From Unio delphinus (taxonomy: Eukaryota > Mollusca > Bivalvia > Unionida > Unionidae): a stretch of 64,000 nt of DNA. The stretch covers positions 15,537,001-15,601,000 of the forward strand of contig JAQISU010000081.1 in the NCBI GenBank assembly GCA_029339505.1. Reading direction: 5' to 3'. Below, in pieces: positions 49,828 to 58,129 of this stretch; within the stretch, counting starts at the first letter, position 1; each line of letters starts with the position of its first letter. A program made the translations under genes and the position numbers. The notes beneath the pieces are model-generated. The model saw nothing but the letters and a program-made list of their open reading frames with translations, did not search any database and was not told where the DNA came from.

Positions 49828-50344
49828 ATGGATCTATATTGTGTGAAGTGTAAAACGCGTACTGGCACAGATGACTTGACGACGATTACAACTAAAAATA
49901 ACCGATCAGCGCTTTCTGGTAAATGCGTGCAATGTGGTACAAAGAAATTTAGATTTGTGTCTATGAGATCTGATTTAAAAAAAAACGAGGAGGTGATATC
50001 GCAGCCAAATTGGCAAAGCTCCCTGGAACCCCATGGGCAAAGTACCCCGGAGAAAAGCACCTTCCAGGATATAGCTACTGTGGACCGGGAACCAGACTTG
50101 ATATCAGACTCAATGATCAAAATCAGTCCCGACCCAGTGAAGAACCAATAAACGCCATTGATAAGGCCTGTCACCTTCATGATGTTGCTTATAAAAGCAG
50201 CAATCTGCAACACAGGCATCTCGCAGATGTGAAATTAATTCATGCATTAAATGCTATTCCTGATAAATCCTTCAAAGAAAAATTGGTTTCATTTTTGATA
50301 AAATCGGCTATGAAAAGTAAATTGATGTTAGGTGCCGGTAATTA
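49828..50344 (+). pseudogene. Zinc ribbon + parvovirus-type phospholipase A2, frame break between the two parts
   Basis: The first part (from 49,828) is a small zinc ribbon, YCVKCK and CVQCGTKKFRF, of the type found in short Polinton and large-virus proteins. The second part is in another frame and holds a secreted-PLA2-like domain as in parvovirus capsid proteins: calcium loop YCGPG (about 50,082-50,096) and the His-Asp pair HDVAY (50,178). It ends at 50,344. Such domains help particles leave endosomes by acting on membrane phospholipids. Both parts lack any separate start signal between them, and the frame change falls on an A-run at 49,977-49,985, so one original gene is likely. A sequencing error in the A-run is possible. 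Confidence 0.75.
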
Positions 50345-50349
50345 ATAAT

Positions 50350-51274
50350 ATGGAATCAATTTATTATTCCCCAAGAGGATACTGGAGGGGTACATCAGCA
50401 ATCCATAAACTCGCTAGCGCTGCAAAAGTGAAAAAAACCACTGCGGCTAATTGGTTATCCAACAGGCACTATGGCAGATTTATCTACCACCGCCTAAACA
50501 GATTAATTTCTCGCATTTTGATGTGACCGCTCCTAATGAAGTTCATCAGGCTGATATATTATTTCTGCCACATGATCGTGGTTACAAATACGCTTTAACC
50601 GTAGTTGATATTGCAAGTCGATACAAAGAGGCAGAACCGTTAAAAACAAAATCAGCCACTGAAGTCGCTTCTGCATTTGAGAGGATTTATCGAAGGGGTC
50701 CTCTGCACTGGCCAAATCTATTGCAGGTTGATCCTGGCAAGGAATTTCAGGGTGCAGTGTTATCTACAATGAAACATCATAATGTCACCATACGACGAGG
50801 GCATACTGCGCTACATCGCGATCAGGCCATTGTAGAACGATTTAATTGGACGATTGCTGAGCGGTTATTTGGATATCAATACGCAAAAGAATTCATTCAA
50901 GAAAAGCGATCCCGTGAATGGGTCAAAAGGTTACCAGCTGTGATTAGATTACTAGAACAATCAACATGAAACCTAGGAACGCTATTAAAAAGAAGTCTAT
51001 ACCCGTACAACCACAAAAAGATTTCAAAGAACCAATTCTTGGTAGTGATGTCACTGTTAGGTACTTATACGAACCAGGAGAGCTTGAAGGGGGTAGAAAA
51101 AGGGCTACTGATCCTATTTGGAGTGTTACTGCACACAAGATATCTAGTATAACACGATCTACGGGTAGACCTCGTCTATAAACTTGATTCAACTGCCCCT
51201 CAACGAGGATTTACTCGACAACAACTACAGGTAATTCCCGAGGATACTCAATTGCCACCGCATGGTCTTAACTA
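50350..51274 (+). pseudogene. Polinton integrase (retroviral DDE type), three frame breaks
   Basis: Joins element ends to target DNA. The N-terminal part (from ATG 50,350, YYSPRGYWRG) is a DNA-binding helical region. The catalytic core lies at about 50,451-50,960 with the triad at HQAD (50,553), QVDPGKEF (50,730) and VERF (Glu at 50,835), spaced 59 and 35 residues. The C-terminal domain (50,966-51,181: VRYLYEPG) is SH3/chromo-like, and the tail runs to TAG at 51,274. Frame changes near 50,460, 50,965 and 51,175 split it, so it is probably inactive. The catalytic residues themselves are kept. The first Met at 50,350 is preferred over upstream non-ATG codons. It ends 7 nt into the polymerase gene's 3' end, tail to tail. 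Confidence 0.85.
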
Positions 51275-51487
51275 GCACCGTTGCGTCTATTGCACTCAAG
51301 ACAAGTCAACATCACATTGTTTCTGACATGACCGAGACTGTTATTTTTTCTGTCTACGGTAAATTGGCGAGGATCTTTATCCGAATACTGCCAACGCATT
51401 ATACAATTGCAACTCGCGCAGTGATTATTCTGTTGTTTCTTCAAAGTGATTATTAATTTAGCATCAATATCAAATTCTCGTTGTTTT
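51268..51487 (-). pseudogene. HNH-like Cys-rich finger, C-terminal part of the polymerase gene in another frame
   Basis: Directly downstream of the polymerase-helicase stop, the next minus-strand frame stays open to TAA at 51,268. It contains CASCNCIMRW, DPRQFTVDR, GHVRNNVMLTCLECN: two Cys pairs around a D-R...N-HV-NV core, as in HNH/endonuclease VII-like fingers. The frame change falls on a T-run (plus strand) at 51,484-51,492, so the finger was probably the last domain of the same protein. The 7-nt overlap of its stop with the integrase stop is what compact viral genes show. Function could be recombination intermediate cleavage, by family analogy only. Confidence 0.6.
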
Positions 51488-54400
51488 TTTTTGTCCTGTT
51501 GTTTGTAACCGGACTTTTTTTATCAATAATTTTAACATCAATATCATCCATTGTTGTGTCATTATCATCGCCTGACTCTGTCAGGACAATTCTTCGAAGT
51601 TGATTTATTTTTCGTACTCTGGATACTGCGAGATAGACTAAATTCAACCATTCGATGTGATTATCCACCATCCAAACAATTGTATCCGATATAGTCAATC
51701 CCTGTGAAGAATGTATTGTTGCTGCGTATCCTAGCATCCACGGGGATTTATTAGCACTTTCGACGACGCTGATATCAACCAGCACAATATCATTTAATAC
51801 GAGAATTTGTTTTTCACTCTGTCCTGGAATATCAACTTCAATGTTCTGTTTTCGTGTATCCAATGGCCTATAACAAAGGGGTACTGGAAGTGTTGCAAAT
51901 TTTTCTTTATGCAATTCAAATAACTTCATCTGAAGTGTGTCCCTGACTATTCTTCTACTTGCAATTATCAAATCATTTGGTCTCCATGTTTCCCAGAAAT
52001 CATTCATTGGAGTTTCTGAAATCACTTCACGCGCTATTTCGCATTGGATTCTATCCGGTTGTAGTCTAATTAGCGCTTTGAATTCTCGTAATCGTTCATC
52101 AAGTGATCTATAATCAGTGGTAATTTCTTCATAATAGTCTACAAAACCCCTTAGCCATTCATGTGGAGATGCACTGACAAATGGTGGTGGTTGGCCGTGA
52201 TCACCGCATATGACGACTTTTGTGTTTTTGTTTAACAACCACTCGAGAAATGTTTGTAATACATCTAATGACACTGTGCATATTTCATCCCAGATTATGA
52301 TTTCAGGAATGAATTTATCACCCATACGCTCAGGAGTCCATTTGTCACCCTTCCATCGAAAAAAACTGTGATAAGTGCAAGCATTTACCCCTCGTTGTAT
52401 CATCTCTCTGGCGAGTCTGTGAGTCGGTGTTAGCACAATCATGGTTGACCGACCAAATAATTCAATTGCACGAGTTGTCTTTCCTGACCCACCACAACCG
52501 TTTAAATAAACTGTCTTGTATCTACATACTGGATCAGATACCGGTGGTGCATTAGAAAATTCTGATTGAATTTCAATACGGTTATATGAAAGATATTTAT
52601 CATCCATGGCAACGTCTGCCGATTCACAATACTCATGTAGCATCTCCTTTTTAAATCGCCAACGCCCCCACGCTTCCTCCGGATCTGTGAATTTAGCTAC
52701 AGCTGATTTGTATTTATTGTGTATATACATCGAATCAGTGGCCACTCTAACCGCGGTATTAGGAAATCTATTTATCATCGAAAATAGATTAATAGAAGCA
52801 TAGGCTAGCATAGATGATCTTAAATGTGTATACTGGGAATTATATCCATCACAGTAGGTAACAACCGTACCCATTTTCTCACCATTGGATAGAAAAGCAT
52901 CCTTACGGGATACAAGTTTTCCCTGTTTCATTAAATCCGTTACAATAAAATCGTATTCAGCAATGTCTATGATCAACCGCGAAGAATATTTTGCATTGTC
53001 GTATCTTCCACCCTGGGTAAATTTACCGATTATTCTTCGTCCGAGATCCTTTGCTTGTTCTTTTTTAATTTCAAATAACTTCTTAGACCAATTCATGATT
53101 TGTTCTTCACTGAAATTCTTCGAATTTCCATCTGGAAACTGTTTTCGTAGTTCGCTGATTATACGATCTAGATCGGGTTGTGGTAGCCAAACTTCTTTCT
53201 GAGCTCGATAGCATATAATAGCCTCGGAAACAATCAACGATATTAGCATACCACAATCAATCATATATCGTAGTAACACTATTGGCATCCAGGCCTTTTC
53301 AGATAGGTGTGTACCGAGCCAAACATAACTACACGGATGTAACCCTGTAGCGAATTCAAATGATATCACACGAGCGAATCCGGTTAAATCAAAATCAGGT
53401 AATGGTCCATTAATCGCAACACGAGTCATTTCATGTGTGGGGTGTCCAAATCGTTTGAAGTACTCAGCACATTCCCCATATCCGAGAAAACTTCCAGGAT
53501 AACACGCGGATATATCAATTGAAATCATACCATCACGTGAGTATTTCGTATTCCACAGTCCTCCATGACCAAATTCGACGCAACTCAATTTAACATCCTC
53601 AAGAAAATCACTTCGTGTTGGACGCCATGAGTTTTTTTCTCTTGCGAAGTGAGCTACCACTGATGGAATAGTAAAACTACCCGTGAGTAGTTTTTCATGG
53701 AAACTCTCTGGTGAAAAATCATTAGCAATTTTTCTCATTCTGTTATCTAATTCTTCAACGCGATATAATTCGCCATTTGGTCTTACAAATTGATCAAATC
53801 CTATTTCGGGATCTTCATCACTTCTAAGTAACCACACTGACACAGGATCATCTTTACACAACGCATGAATAGCATCGAATAATTTCTCTTCATAGAAAAC
53901 ATCCCCGACGAACTCCTTAGGGATATATTTCACGGTTCGTTCTCGTGGAAATACTGTTACCGCAGGTGTCCACGCGTGTTTGTTATGATCAATAATCTGT
54001 ATTGGAGCTCCTCGCGATTGATATTTCGGTTCGTATAATACTTCTCCGGTTATTGTTGTTACTGATATTGGGAATTTTAATGATGCTTCTAATTTAGCTA
54101 TATCAGAAATCTTTGCACCATGCTGTTTCACTGTCAGTTCCCATTCGGTTATTTTCCTACGTCGCAGATCAGTTAGTTTATTTCCTCGGGATGCATTTGT
54201 GAAGTGTTCCATTACCCGTGTTGCTACACAATTCAGTGAACTAGAATATTTCATAGGAGCTAGTTTTGCGATATCGGGTTTATCATTTAACGGATATATC
54301 CCATAAACCATTGCTGTTACGGGATAAGATCTTTCGTAGTATGGTTTGTCAATGCCGGTTAGAATTCCTGGTTTGGAATCTCTACTCACAATGACAGCTT

Positions 54401-55349
54401 TTTTATTCTTGAGGATTGGTTCAAATTTATCCCTAATAATCCATTTGCCATCGACTTCGATAATGAATTTTATTCGGAAAAAATACCTTTTTTCCCCAAC
54501 ACGTGAAATTATCACTGCTGCTTTTTCATCAGTCATGGTAGCATCAACAACACCATCAATTCGAAATGTTGACCAACAATAAGATGCTCCATCACGCTTG
54601 AATTCATTAAAACAGTATCTGATTTTACTAATCATGGCTTTATCAAGAATTGTATTCTTTGGTGTATTAGAAACTATATCGAGATTGAATTGAGCATCTT
54701 TCCAGGGTAATCTCTTGGACGTTTTTTTTGGTTTATCGAGATTAAATTTAGGATTAATTTTTAATAATCTCTTAAACTCTTTCATGTTTCCGTCTATTAA
54801 ACGTTTTTTTGGTTTATCGAGATTAAATTTAGGATTAATTTTGTTACGTTTTTTGGGTTTATCGAGATTAAATTTAGGATTAATTTTTAATAATCTTTTA
54901 AACTCTTTCATGTTTCCGTCTATTAAACATTTTTTGGGTTTATCGAGATTAAATTTAGGATTAATTTTTAATAATCTCTTAAACTCTTTCATGTTTCCGT
55001 CTCTTGGACGTTTGAGATTAAATTTAGGATTAATTTTGTTACGTTTTTTTGGTTTATCGAGATTAAATTTAGGATTAATTTTTAATAATCTCTTAAACTC
55101 TTTCATGTTTCCGTCTCTTGGACGTTTGAGATTAATTTTTAATAATCTCTTGTTACGTTTTTTGGGTTTATCGAGATTAAATTTAGGATTAATCTTCAAT
55201 AATCTCTTAAACTCTTTCATGTTTCCGTCTATTGGACGTTTTTTGGGTTTATCGAGATTAAATTTAGGATTAATCTTCAATAATCTTTTAAACTCTTTAT
55301 CAGTATTGAATTCAGCATTTTTCGAAGGCGTTCTCCTTAATTCCCTCAT
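51453..55349 (-). CDS. DNA polymerase B (protein-primed type) fused to SF1 helicase
   Basis: 1,298 residues. Residues about 19-215 are lysine-rich tandem repeats. About 375-560 is a conserved region without a clear 3'-5' exonuclease signature. Polymerase motif A is DISACYPG (about 612), motif B region KDLGRRIIGKFTQ (about 765; NS-YG of most family members replaced), and motif C VATDSMYI (about 872). A second enzyme follows: Walker A GCGGSGKTTRA (about 950), IIIWDE (about 1,020), GDHGQPPP (about 1,052), ATIHSSQGLT (about 1,212) and AVSRV (about 1,240), the pattern of an SF1 (Pif1/RecD-like) helicase. It would copy and unwind the element genome. A Polinton polymerase normally lacks this helicase. 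From memory, a closely similar fused family exists in arbuscular mycorrhizal fungi. The frame is open throughout. Confidence 0.9.
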   Translation of the reverse strand: MRELRRTPSKNAEFNTDKEFKRLLKINPKFNLDKPKKRPIDGNMKEFKRLLKINPKFNLDKPKKRNKRLLKINLKRPRDGNMKEFKRLLKINPKFNLDKPKKRNKINPKFNLKRPRDGNMKEFKRLLKINPKFNLDKPKKCLIDGNMKEFKRLLKINPKFNLDKPKKRNKINPKFNLDKPKKRLIDGNMKEFKRLLKINPKFNLDKPKKTSKRLPWKDAQFNLDIVSNTPKNTILDKAMISKIRYCFNEFKRDGASYCWSTFRIDGVVDATMTDEKAAVIISRVGEKRYFFRIKFIIEVDGKWIIRDKFEPILKNKKAVIVSRDSKPGILTGIDKPYYERSYPVTAMVYGIYPLNDKPDIAKLAPMKYSSSLNCVATRVMEHFTNASRGNKLTDLRRRKITEWELTVKQHGAKISDIAKLEASLKFPISVTTITGEVLYEPKYQSRGAPIQIIDHNKHAWTPAVTVFPRERTVKYIPKEFVGDVFYEEKLFDAIHALCKDDPVSVWLLRSDEDPEIGFDQFVRPNGELYRVEELDNRMRKIANDFSPESFHEKLLTGSFTIPSVVAHFAREKNSWRPTRSDFLEDVKLSCVEFGHGGLWNTKYSRDGMISIDISACYPGSFLGYGECAEYFKRFGHPTHEMTRVAINGPLPDFDLTGFARVISFEFATGLHPCSYVWLGTHLSEKAWMPIVLLRYMIDCGMLISLIVSEAIICYRAQKEVWLPQPDLDRIISELRKQFPDGNSKNFSEEQIMNWSKKLFEIKKEQAKDLGRRIIGKFTQGGRYDNAKYSSRLIIDIAEYDFIVTDLMKQGKLVSRKDAFLSNGEKMGTVVTYCDGYNSQYTHLRSSMLAYASINLFSMINRFPNTAVRVATDSMYIHNKYKSAVAKFTDPEEAWGRWRFKKEMLHEYCESADVAMDDKYLSYNRIEIQSEFSNAPPVSDPVCRYKTVYLNGCGGSGKTTRAIELFGRSTMIVLTPTHRLAREMIQRGVNACTYHSFFRWKGDKWTPERMGDKFIPEIIIWDEICTVSLDVLQTFLEWLLNKNTKVVICGDHGQPPPFVSASPHEWLRGFVDYYEEITTDYRSLDERLREFKALIRLQPDRIQCEIAREVISETPMNDFWETWRPNDLIIASRRIVRDTLQMKLFELHKEKFATLPVPLCYRPLDTRKQNIEVDIPGQSEKQILVLNDIVLVDISVVESANKSPWMLGYAATIHSSQGLTISDTIVWMVDNHIEWLNLVYLAVSRVRKINQLRRIVLTESGDDNDTTMDDIDVKIIDKKSPVTNNRTKKNNENLILMLN
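54715..55300 (-). repeat. In-frame coding tandem repeats at the polymerase N-terminus
   Basis: Six full copies of a module containing EFKRLLKINPKFNLDKPKK, separated by variants of PIDGNMK, NK or RPRDGNMK, plus partial modules. DNA copies are nearly identical ('gattaaatttaggattaat' recurs), but module lengths differ by multiples of three. The segment is strongly basic (Lys/Arg) and may bind DNA. Its frame-preserving length changes indicate that coding was maintained during expansion. Confidence 0.9.
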
Positions 55350-55410
55350 GCTATAATTAAAACAAGCATTTAAATGAAGAATTTATATATAATGAATCAC
55401 TAAGTGGCTC

Positions 55411-55785
55411 ATGATTGGATCAATAACCCCGTGTAACAAATCATGCAGAAATGAATTCTGTGGGTATCATATGCAAAGCTTTCATCGTGGAAGCCTTGGC
55501 CCGTTACCCTGCATACGATGTGGGGTTGGGGTTAGGGGAAAATCTCAGTTGTGTTTGAATTGTGGTGGAAAGCGATACAGGGAGTTGAAGCGTTATTATG
55601 ATAAAAGAATAAAAAATGGACAATCAATCAGAAATTATGACCCTGACACTGATAAAGTCCTTGACGCTGACAAAGTCAGTATCCTTGACAGAGTCAAGGA
55701 TAAAATCATAAGAACTCCTCAAGACTACATGGAAAGATTTTCCAGTGATGTAATCATTAAACCAAACAATGAATTAGACAAATAG
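55411..55785 (+). CDS. Cys-rich zinc-ribbon protein, unknown function
   Basis: 124 residues. The N-terminal half has two Cys-rich clusters: CNKSCRNEFCGYH (residues about 8-20) and CIRCG followed by CLNCGGKRY (about 37-60), the latter a typical CxxC...CxxC zinc ribbon. The C-terminal half is charged and ends in a phosphate-binding-like basic/acidic mix without motifs. The start at 55,411 is the first Met of the frame. It lies head to head with the polymerase gene (61 bp between starts) and 14 bp before the HNH gene, suggesting joint transcription rightward. Role unknown. By context it may be an early regulatory or replication-associated protein. Confidence 0.65.
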   Translation: MIGSITPCNKSCRNEFCGYHMQSFHRGSLGPLPCIRCGVGVRGKSQLCLNCGGKRYRELKRYYDKRIKNGQSIRNYDPDTDKVLDADKVSILDRVKDKIIRTPQDYMERFSSDVIIKPNNELDK

Positions 55786-55799
55786 TATTTAGTATACGA

Positions 55800-56291
55800 A
55801 TGAACCAAGAATTCAGACAACACCCTGTGATTACAAATTATGAAGCATCCAGTGATGGTGTTGTAAGAAACCGTAGACTGAAGAAACCAGTTGGTGATGT
55901 GAATAATCATGGATATTTGAGGTTTGGCGCTGGAAAGAAGAAATATCTCAATCATCGTTTCGTATTTGAATGTTTCAATGGATTGATCGAGGATGATTCT
56001 GTCATTGATCACATTGATTCTAATCCAATGAACAATTCTTTATCAAATTTACGAGTTGTTACACAGAGTGAAAATAATTCATCTGGAAGGACTGGAAAAT
56101 GCTCAAAAAAAGCGAGACCTGTGAAATCTTTGAATACGATAACTAACGAAGAAAAAATATTTCAATCAATAACCAGCGCCGGTAGGCATTTCGATATTTG
56201 TTCACCCTCAGTACGATATGTTGCAGAGGGGATTTATCGATCTGCAATTTCAAAAAAGACGGGACAGAAAATTCGATTTAGTTATGTCTAA
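55800..56291 (+). CDS. Free-standing HNH homing-type endonuclease
   Basis: 163 residues. The start resembles a NUMOD4-type motif (YEASSDGVVRNRR, residues 14-26), followed by an HNH core: LNHRFVFECFNG, VIDHIDSNPMNNSLSNLRVV, QSENN. The catalytic His (DHID) and Asn positions are present. The C-terminal part (FQSITSAGRHFDICSPSVRYVAEG) is a NUMOD1/helix-turn-helix-like DNA-binding segment. This is the architecture of phage intron-type homing nucleases. No intron or intein is seen in the genes beside it. It may be a selfish gene within the element. The frame is intact. Confidence 0.85.
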   Translation: MNQEFRQHPVITNYEASSDGVVRNRRLKKPVGDVNNHGYLRFGAGKKKYLNHRFVFECFNGLIEDDSVIDHIDSNPMNNSLSNLRVVTQSENNSSGRTGKCSKKARPVKSLNTITNEEKIFQSITSAGRHFDICSPSVRYVAEGIYRSAISKKTGQKIRFSYV

Positions 56292-56334
56292 TGCATCATA
56301 TTTTTCATTTAGAAATATGTCATTGTTATAGAAT

Positions 56335-56691
56335 ATGAATTCTGAAAATATAAATAGCATTATATCCGAGATTTCAAAATTGAAAAGTTGGGATATTGAA
56401 CTATCAGATGGGTTAAATCCTGATCAAATCATGTCTGATTTTCAGGATATAGAATACGGAGTTAACAACAATAAATATATGCTGCCAAAGCAATACGCGC
56501 TCATCAAAAGAATTCAGAATTCTATTCGGGACTCTCTTGCATTCTCCAGTGACGTAAGTGTGTTCGCTCCGTTATATACTATCGTAGAACGAATACGAAA
56601 AGAATTAGGTAACGAATACGAATTGAAAAAGGAGGTTAATTCTAAAATTAGAAACCTACGGGCGTTAATTCAAGAAAATGAACAATTTTGA
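56335..56691 (+). CDS. Unrecognised small protein of the element
   Basis: 118 residues, predicted mostly helical (repeated amphipathic stretches such as YALIKRIQNSIRDSLAF and TIVERIRKELGNEYELKKEV), with no Cys cluster, signal peptide or membrane segment. ATG at 56,335, 44 bp after the HNH gene stop and on the same strand. I do not recognise it. Its position between the replication block and the virion block does not decide a role. Codon use and density match its neighbours, so it is probably a real gene. Confidence 0.55.
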   Translation: MNSENINSIISEISKLKSWDIELSDGLNPDQIMSDFQDIEYGVNNNKYMLPKQYALIKRIQNSIRDSLAFSSDVSVFAPLYTIVERIRKELGNEYELKKEVNSKIRNLRALIQENEQF

Positions 56692-56844
56692 TTGACCATT
56701 TATCATTATTTGATTGTGACCGTCCCTCATAGAGATTTTAATTTTTTTTAGCATTTTTTGATTGACAATGTCAAAAACAGTGAAAATATTTCACACTGAA
56801 TAAAAATTGATGGACGGTTCAGATTGATCAATAAAAACAACAAT

Positions 56845-56896
56845 GTGGAAACGGCACATTACATTTTATTATTATATGAAAAAGTGCCGATTCCAC
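56845..56896. promoter_or_regulatory. Stem-loop between replication and virion gene blocks
   Basis: GTGGAAACGGCAC (56,845-56,857) pairs with GTGCCGATTCCAC (56,884-56,896) at 12 of 13 positions across an AT-rich 26-nt loop. Outside it 'tgaccgtcc' (56,717) and 'ggacggttc' (56,813) form a further inverted pair. It lies in the only long gap (56,692-57,020) of the element. A replication or regulatory site is possible. Confidence 0.55.
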
Positions 56897-56959
56897 ACCG
56901 ATCGTAGAGGCTGTTATAGGATGAAATAACACTTCCACGGTGGTGTTAGGTCGGATTGA

Positions 56960-57023
56960 AAAATTGTTTTACAATTGAAAAATTGTTTTGCAATTGAAAA
57001 ATTGTTTCTGATTTCAAATAATG
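56960..57023 (+). promoter_or_regulatory. Hairpin cluster and leader before the 57,021 ATG
   Basis: Three successive copies of CAATTGAAAAATTG-like hairpins (5-bp stem CAATT/AATTG, GAAA loop; the first copy is ATTGAAAAATTG) at about 56,965-57,004. The last is followed by 'tttctgatttcaaata' and ATG. The final 33 nt are identical to 58,097-58,129. This is a probable shared promoter or leader of virion genes and supports ATG 57,021 as the true start. Confidence 0.65.
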
Positions 57024-58067
57024 GTCAATGAAGCATTAACAACCCGATTGGCTCGTGAACGACTGGATGCAATCAGGAGATTTGTACCAATTCGTGACTC
57101 TGTACGGAATAAACTGCAACAATGACAACAAGCGCAGACTGACTTTTCTGTGTCAAGTGAACAACTGTTTACTCCGATAACAAGTGCGACCAAAGATGTG
57201 AAAAAGTTAACTGAAGCAGCGATATACGGAGATATTCCTGAGCGAGAACGAGTAAAGAAGGCGCCGCTGCTTGATACGCTTGAAAAGATAGCAGCAGAGA
57301 CCGGACAAACACGCGCAGGGATACAACAGTTATCCAGTGATATAAAAACTCAGCGCGAGTATGAACGATTAGCTGATATTGATGATTCTGCGCCTGATCC
57401 ACAACCTGTTGATGTCGTCACCCCAAGAGGTGTTCCCTTTATAGACAAACTTACCGAAGAAGCTATAACAAAAATCAAACGACCTGAATTAATAAAACTC
57501 AACGATTATTCAACATTTGGTGATTTTGCCGCCAAAAGCTTTCATTCTAGAAAGGACTTTTTAAAAGACGAGTATAAAAACAGTAGAATAAGCCGAGATG
57601 AATGGGTTAATTGGTTGTATAAAACGAATAAGGGGATTACTGGTAATTTGAAAAAGGATACAGTTGAGTATAGATCTTTTAAAGTAGGAGTTGATAGTTA
57701 TGGTATACAAAAACAACAAGAACGAGAAAAACAAAGTCGAGGCCGACAAAGGCAATTACTTGATGATAGTGAGGGCGCAACTGGTACAACTGAGGAAACA
57801 AGCGGAAAAGGATATTCGATTGGAAATCCAAAGGATTTCAACGCTGGAGTCTTTGACTCTACCATGACATTTCCTGGTAGTGTTCTCAGTGATATATCAC
57901 GGTTAGAGGTTCTCATCGGAGGGAAACGAGCCGGAAATAACTCACCGGAAATAATTAATGAAGCAGCTGATATCTGCAGGCGGTTATTTCAGGGTGGTAT
58001 CATGGATATCAGCACATATCGAGATTTCATTGGCGAGTTAGTGGAAAGTGGGTATCATAGTGACTGA
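57021..58067 (+). pseudogene. Candidate Polinton virion protein with an early in-frame stop
   Basis: Open from ATG 57,021 (ALTTRLARERLDAIRRF) to a TGA at 57,123, then open in the same frame to 58,067. The first part resembles the start of a conserved Polinton structural protein. The C-terminal region (SVLSDISRLEVLIGGKRAGN, then PEIINEAADICRRLF) resembles a helical tail I recall from Polinton-type virion proteins in other animals. The middle (57,410-57,800) is hydrophilic, with an EREKQSRGRQRQ basic run. Use of ATG 57,021 is supported by the leader shared with the gene at 58,127. Translation might instead begin after the TGA, but no good ATG is there. No enzyme motifs are seen, so the role is inferred as structural. 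Confidence 0.6.
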
Positions 58068-58096
58068 ATTGAAAAGTCAATTGATTAGATAAATAA

Positions 58097-58129
58097 CAAT
58101 TGAAAAATTGTTTCTGATTTCAAATAATG
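58097..58129 (+). promoter_or_regulatory. Second copy of the hairpin leader
   Basis: The 33 nt ending in the ATG at 58,127-58,129 are identical to 56,991-57,023: hairpin CAATT-GAAA-AATTG, then 'tttctgatttcaaata', then ATG. Exact conservation up to and including ATG of two unrelated genes suggests a promoter or 5' leader. Confidence 0.65.

Noticed and set aside
54715..55356. 213-codon plus-strand frame opposite the polymerase N-terminus
   Set aside because: Mirror of the in-frame coding repeats on the minus strand; the minus frame continues into real polymerase motifs.
57150..58067. Non-ATG start at 57,150 as the true gene start
   Set aside because: The shared 33-nt leader points to ATG 57,021, with the TGA at 57,123 as a disabling stop.
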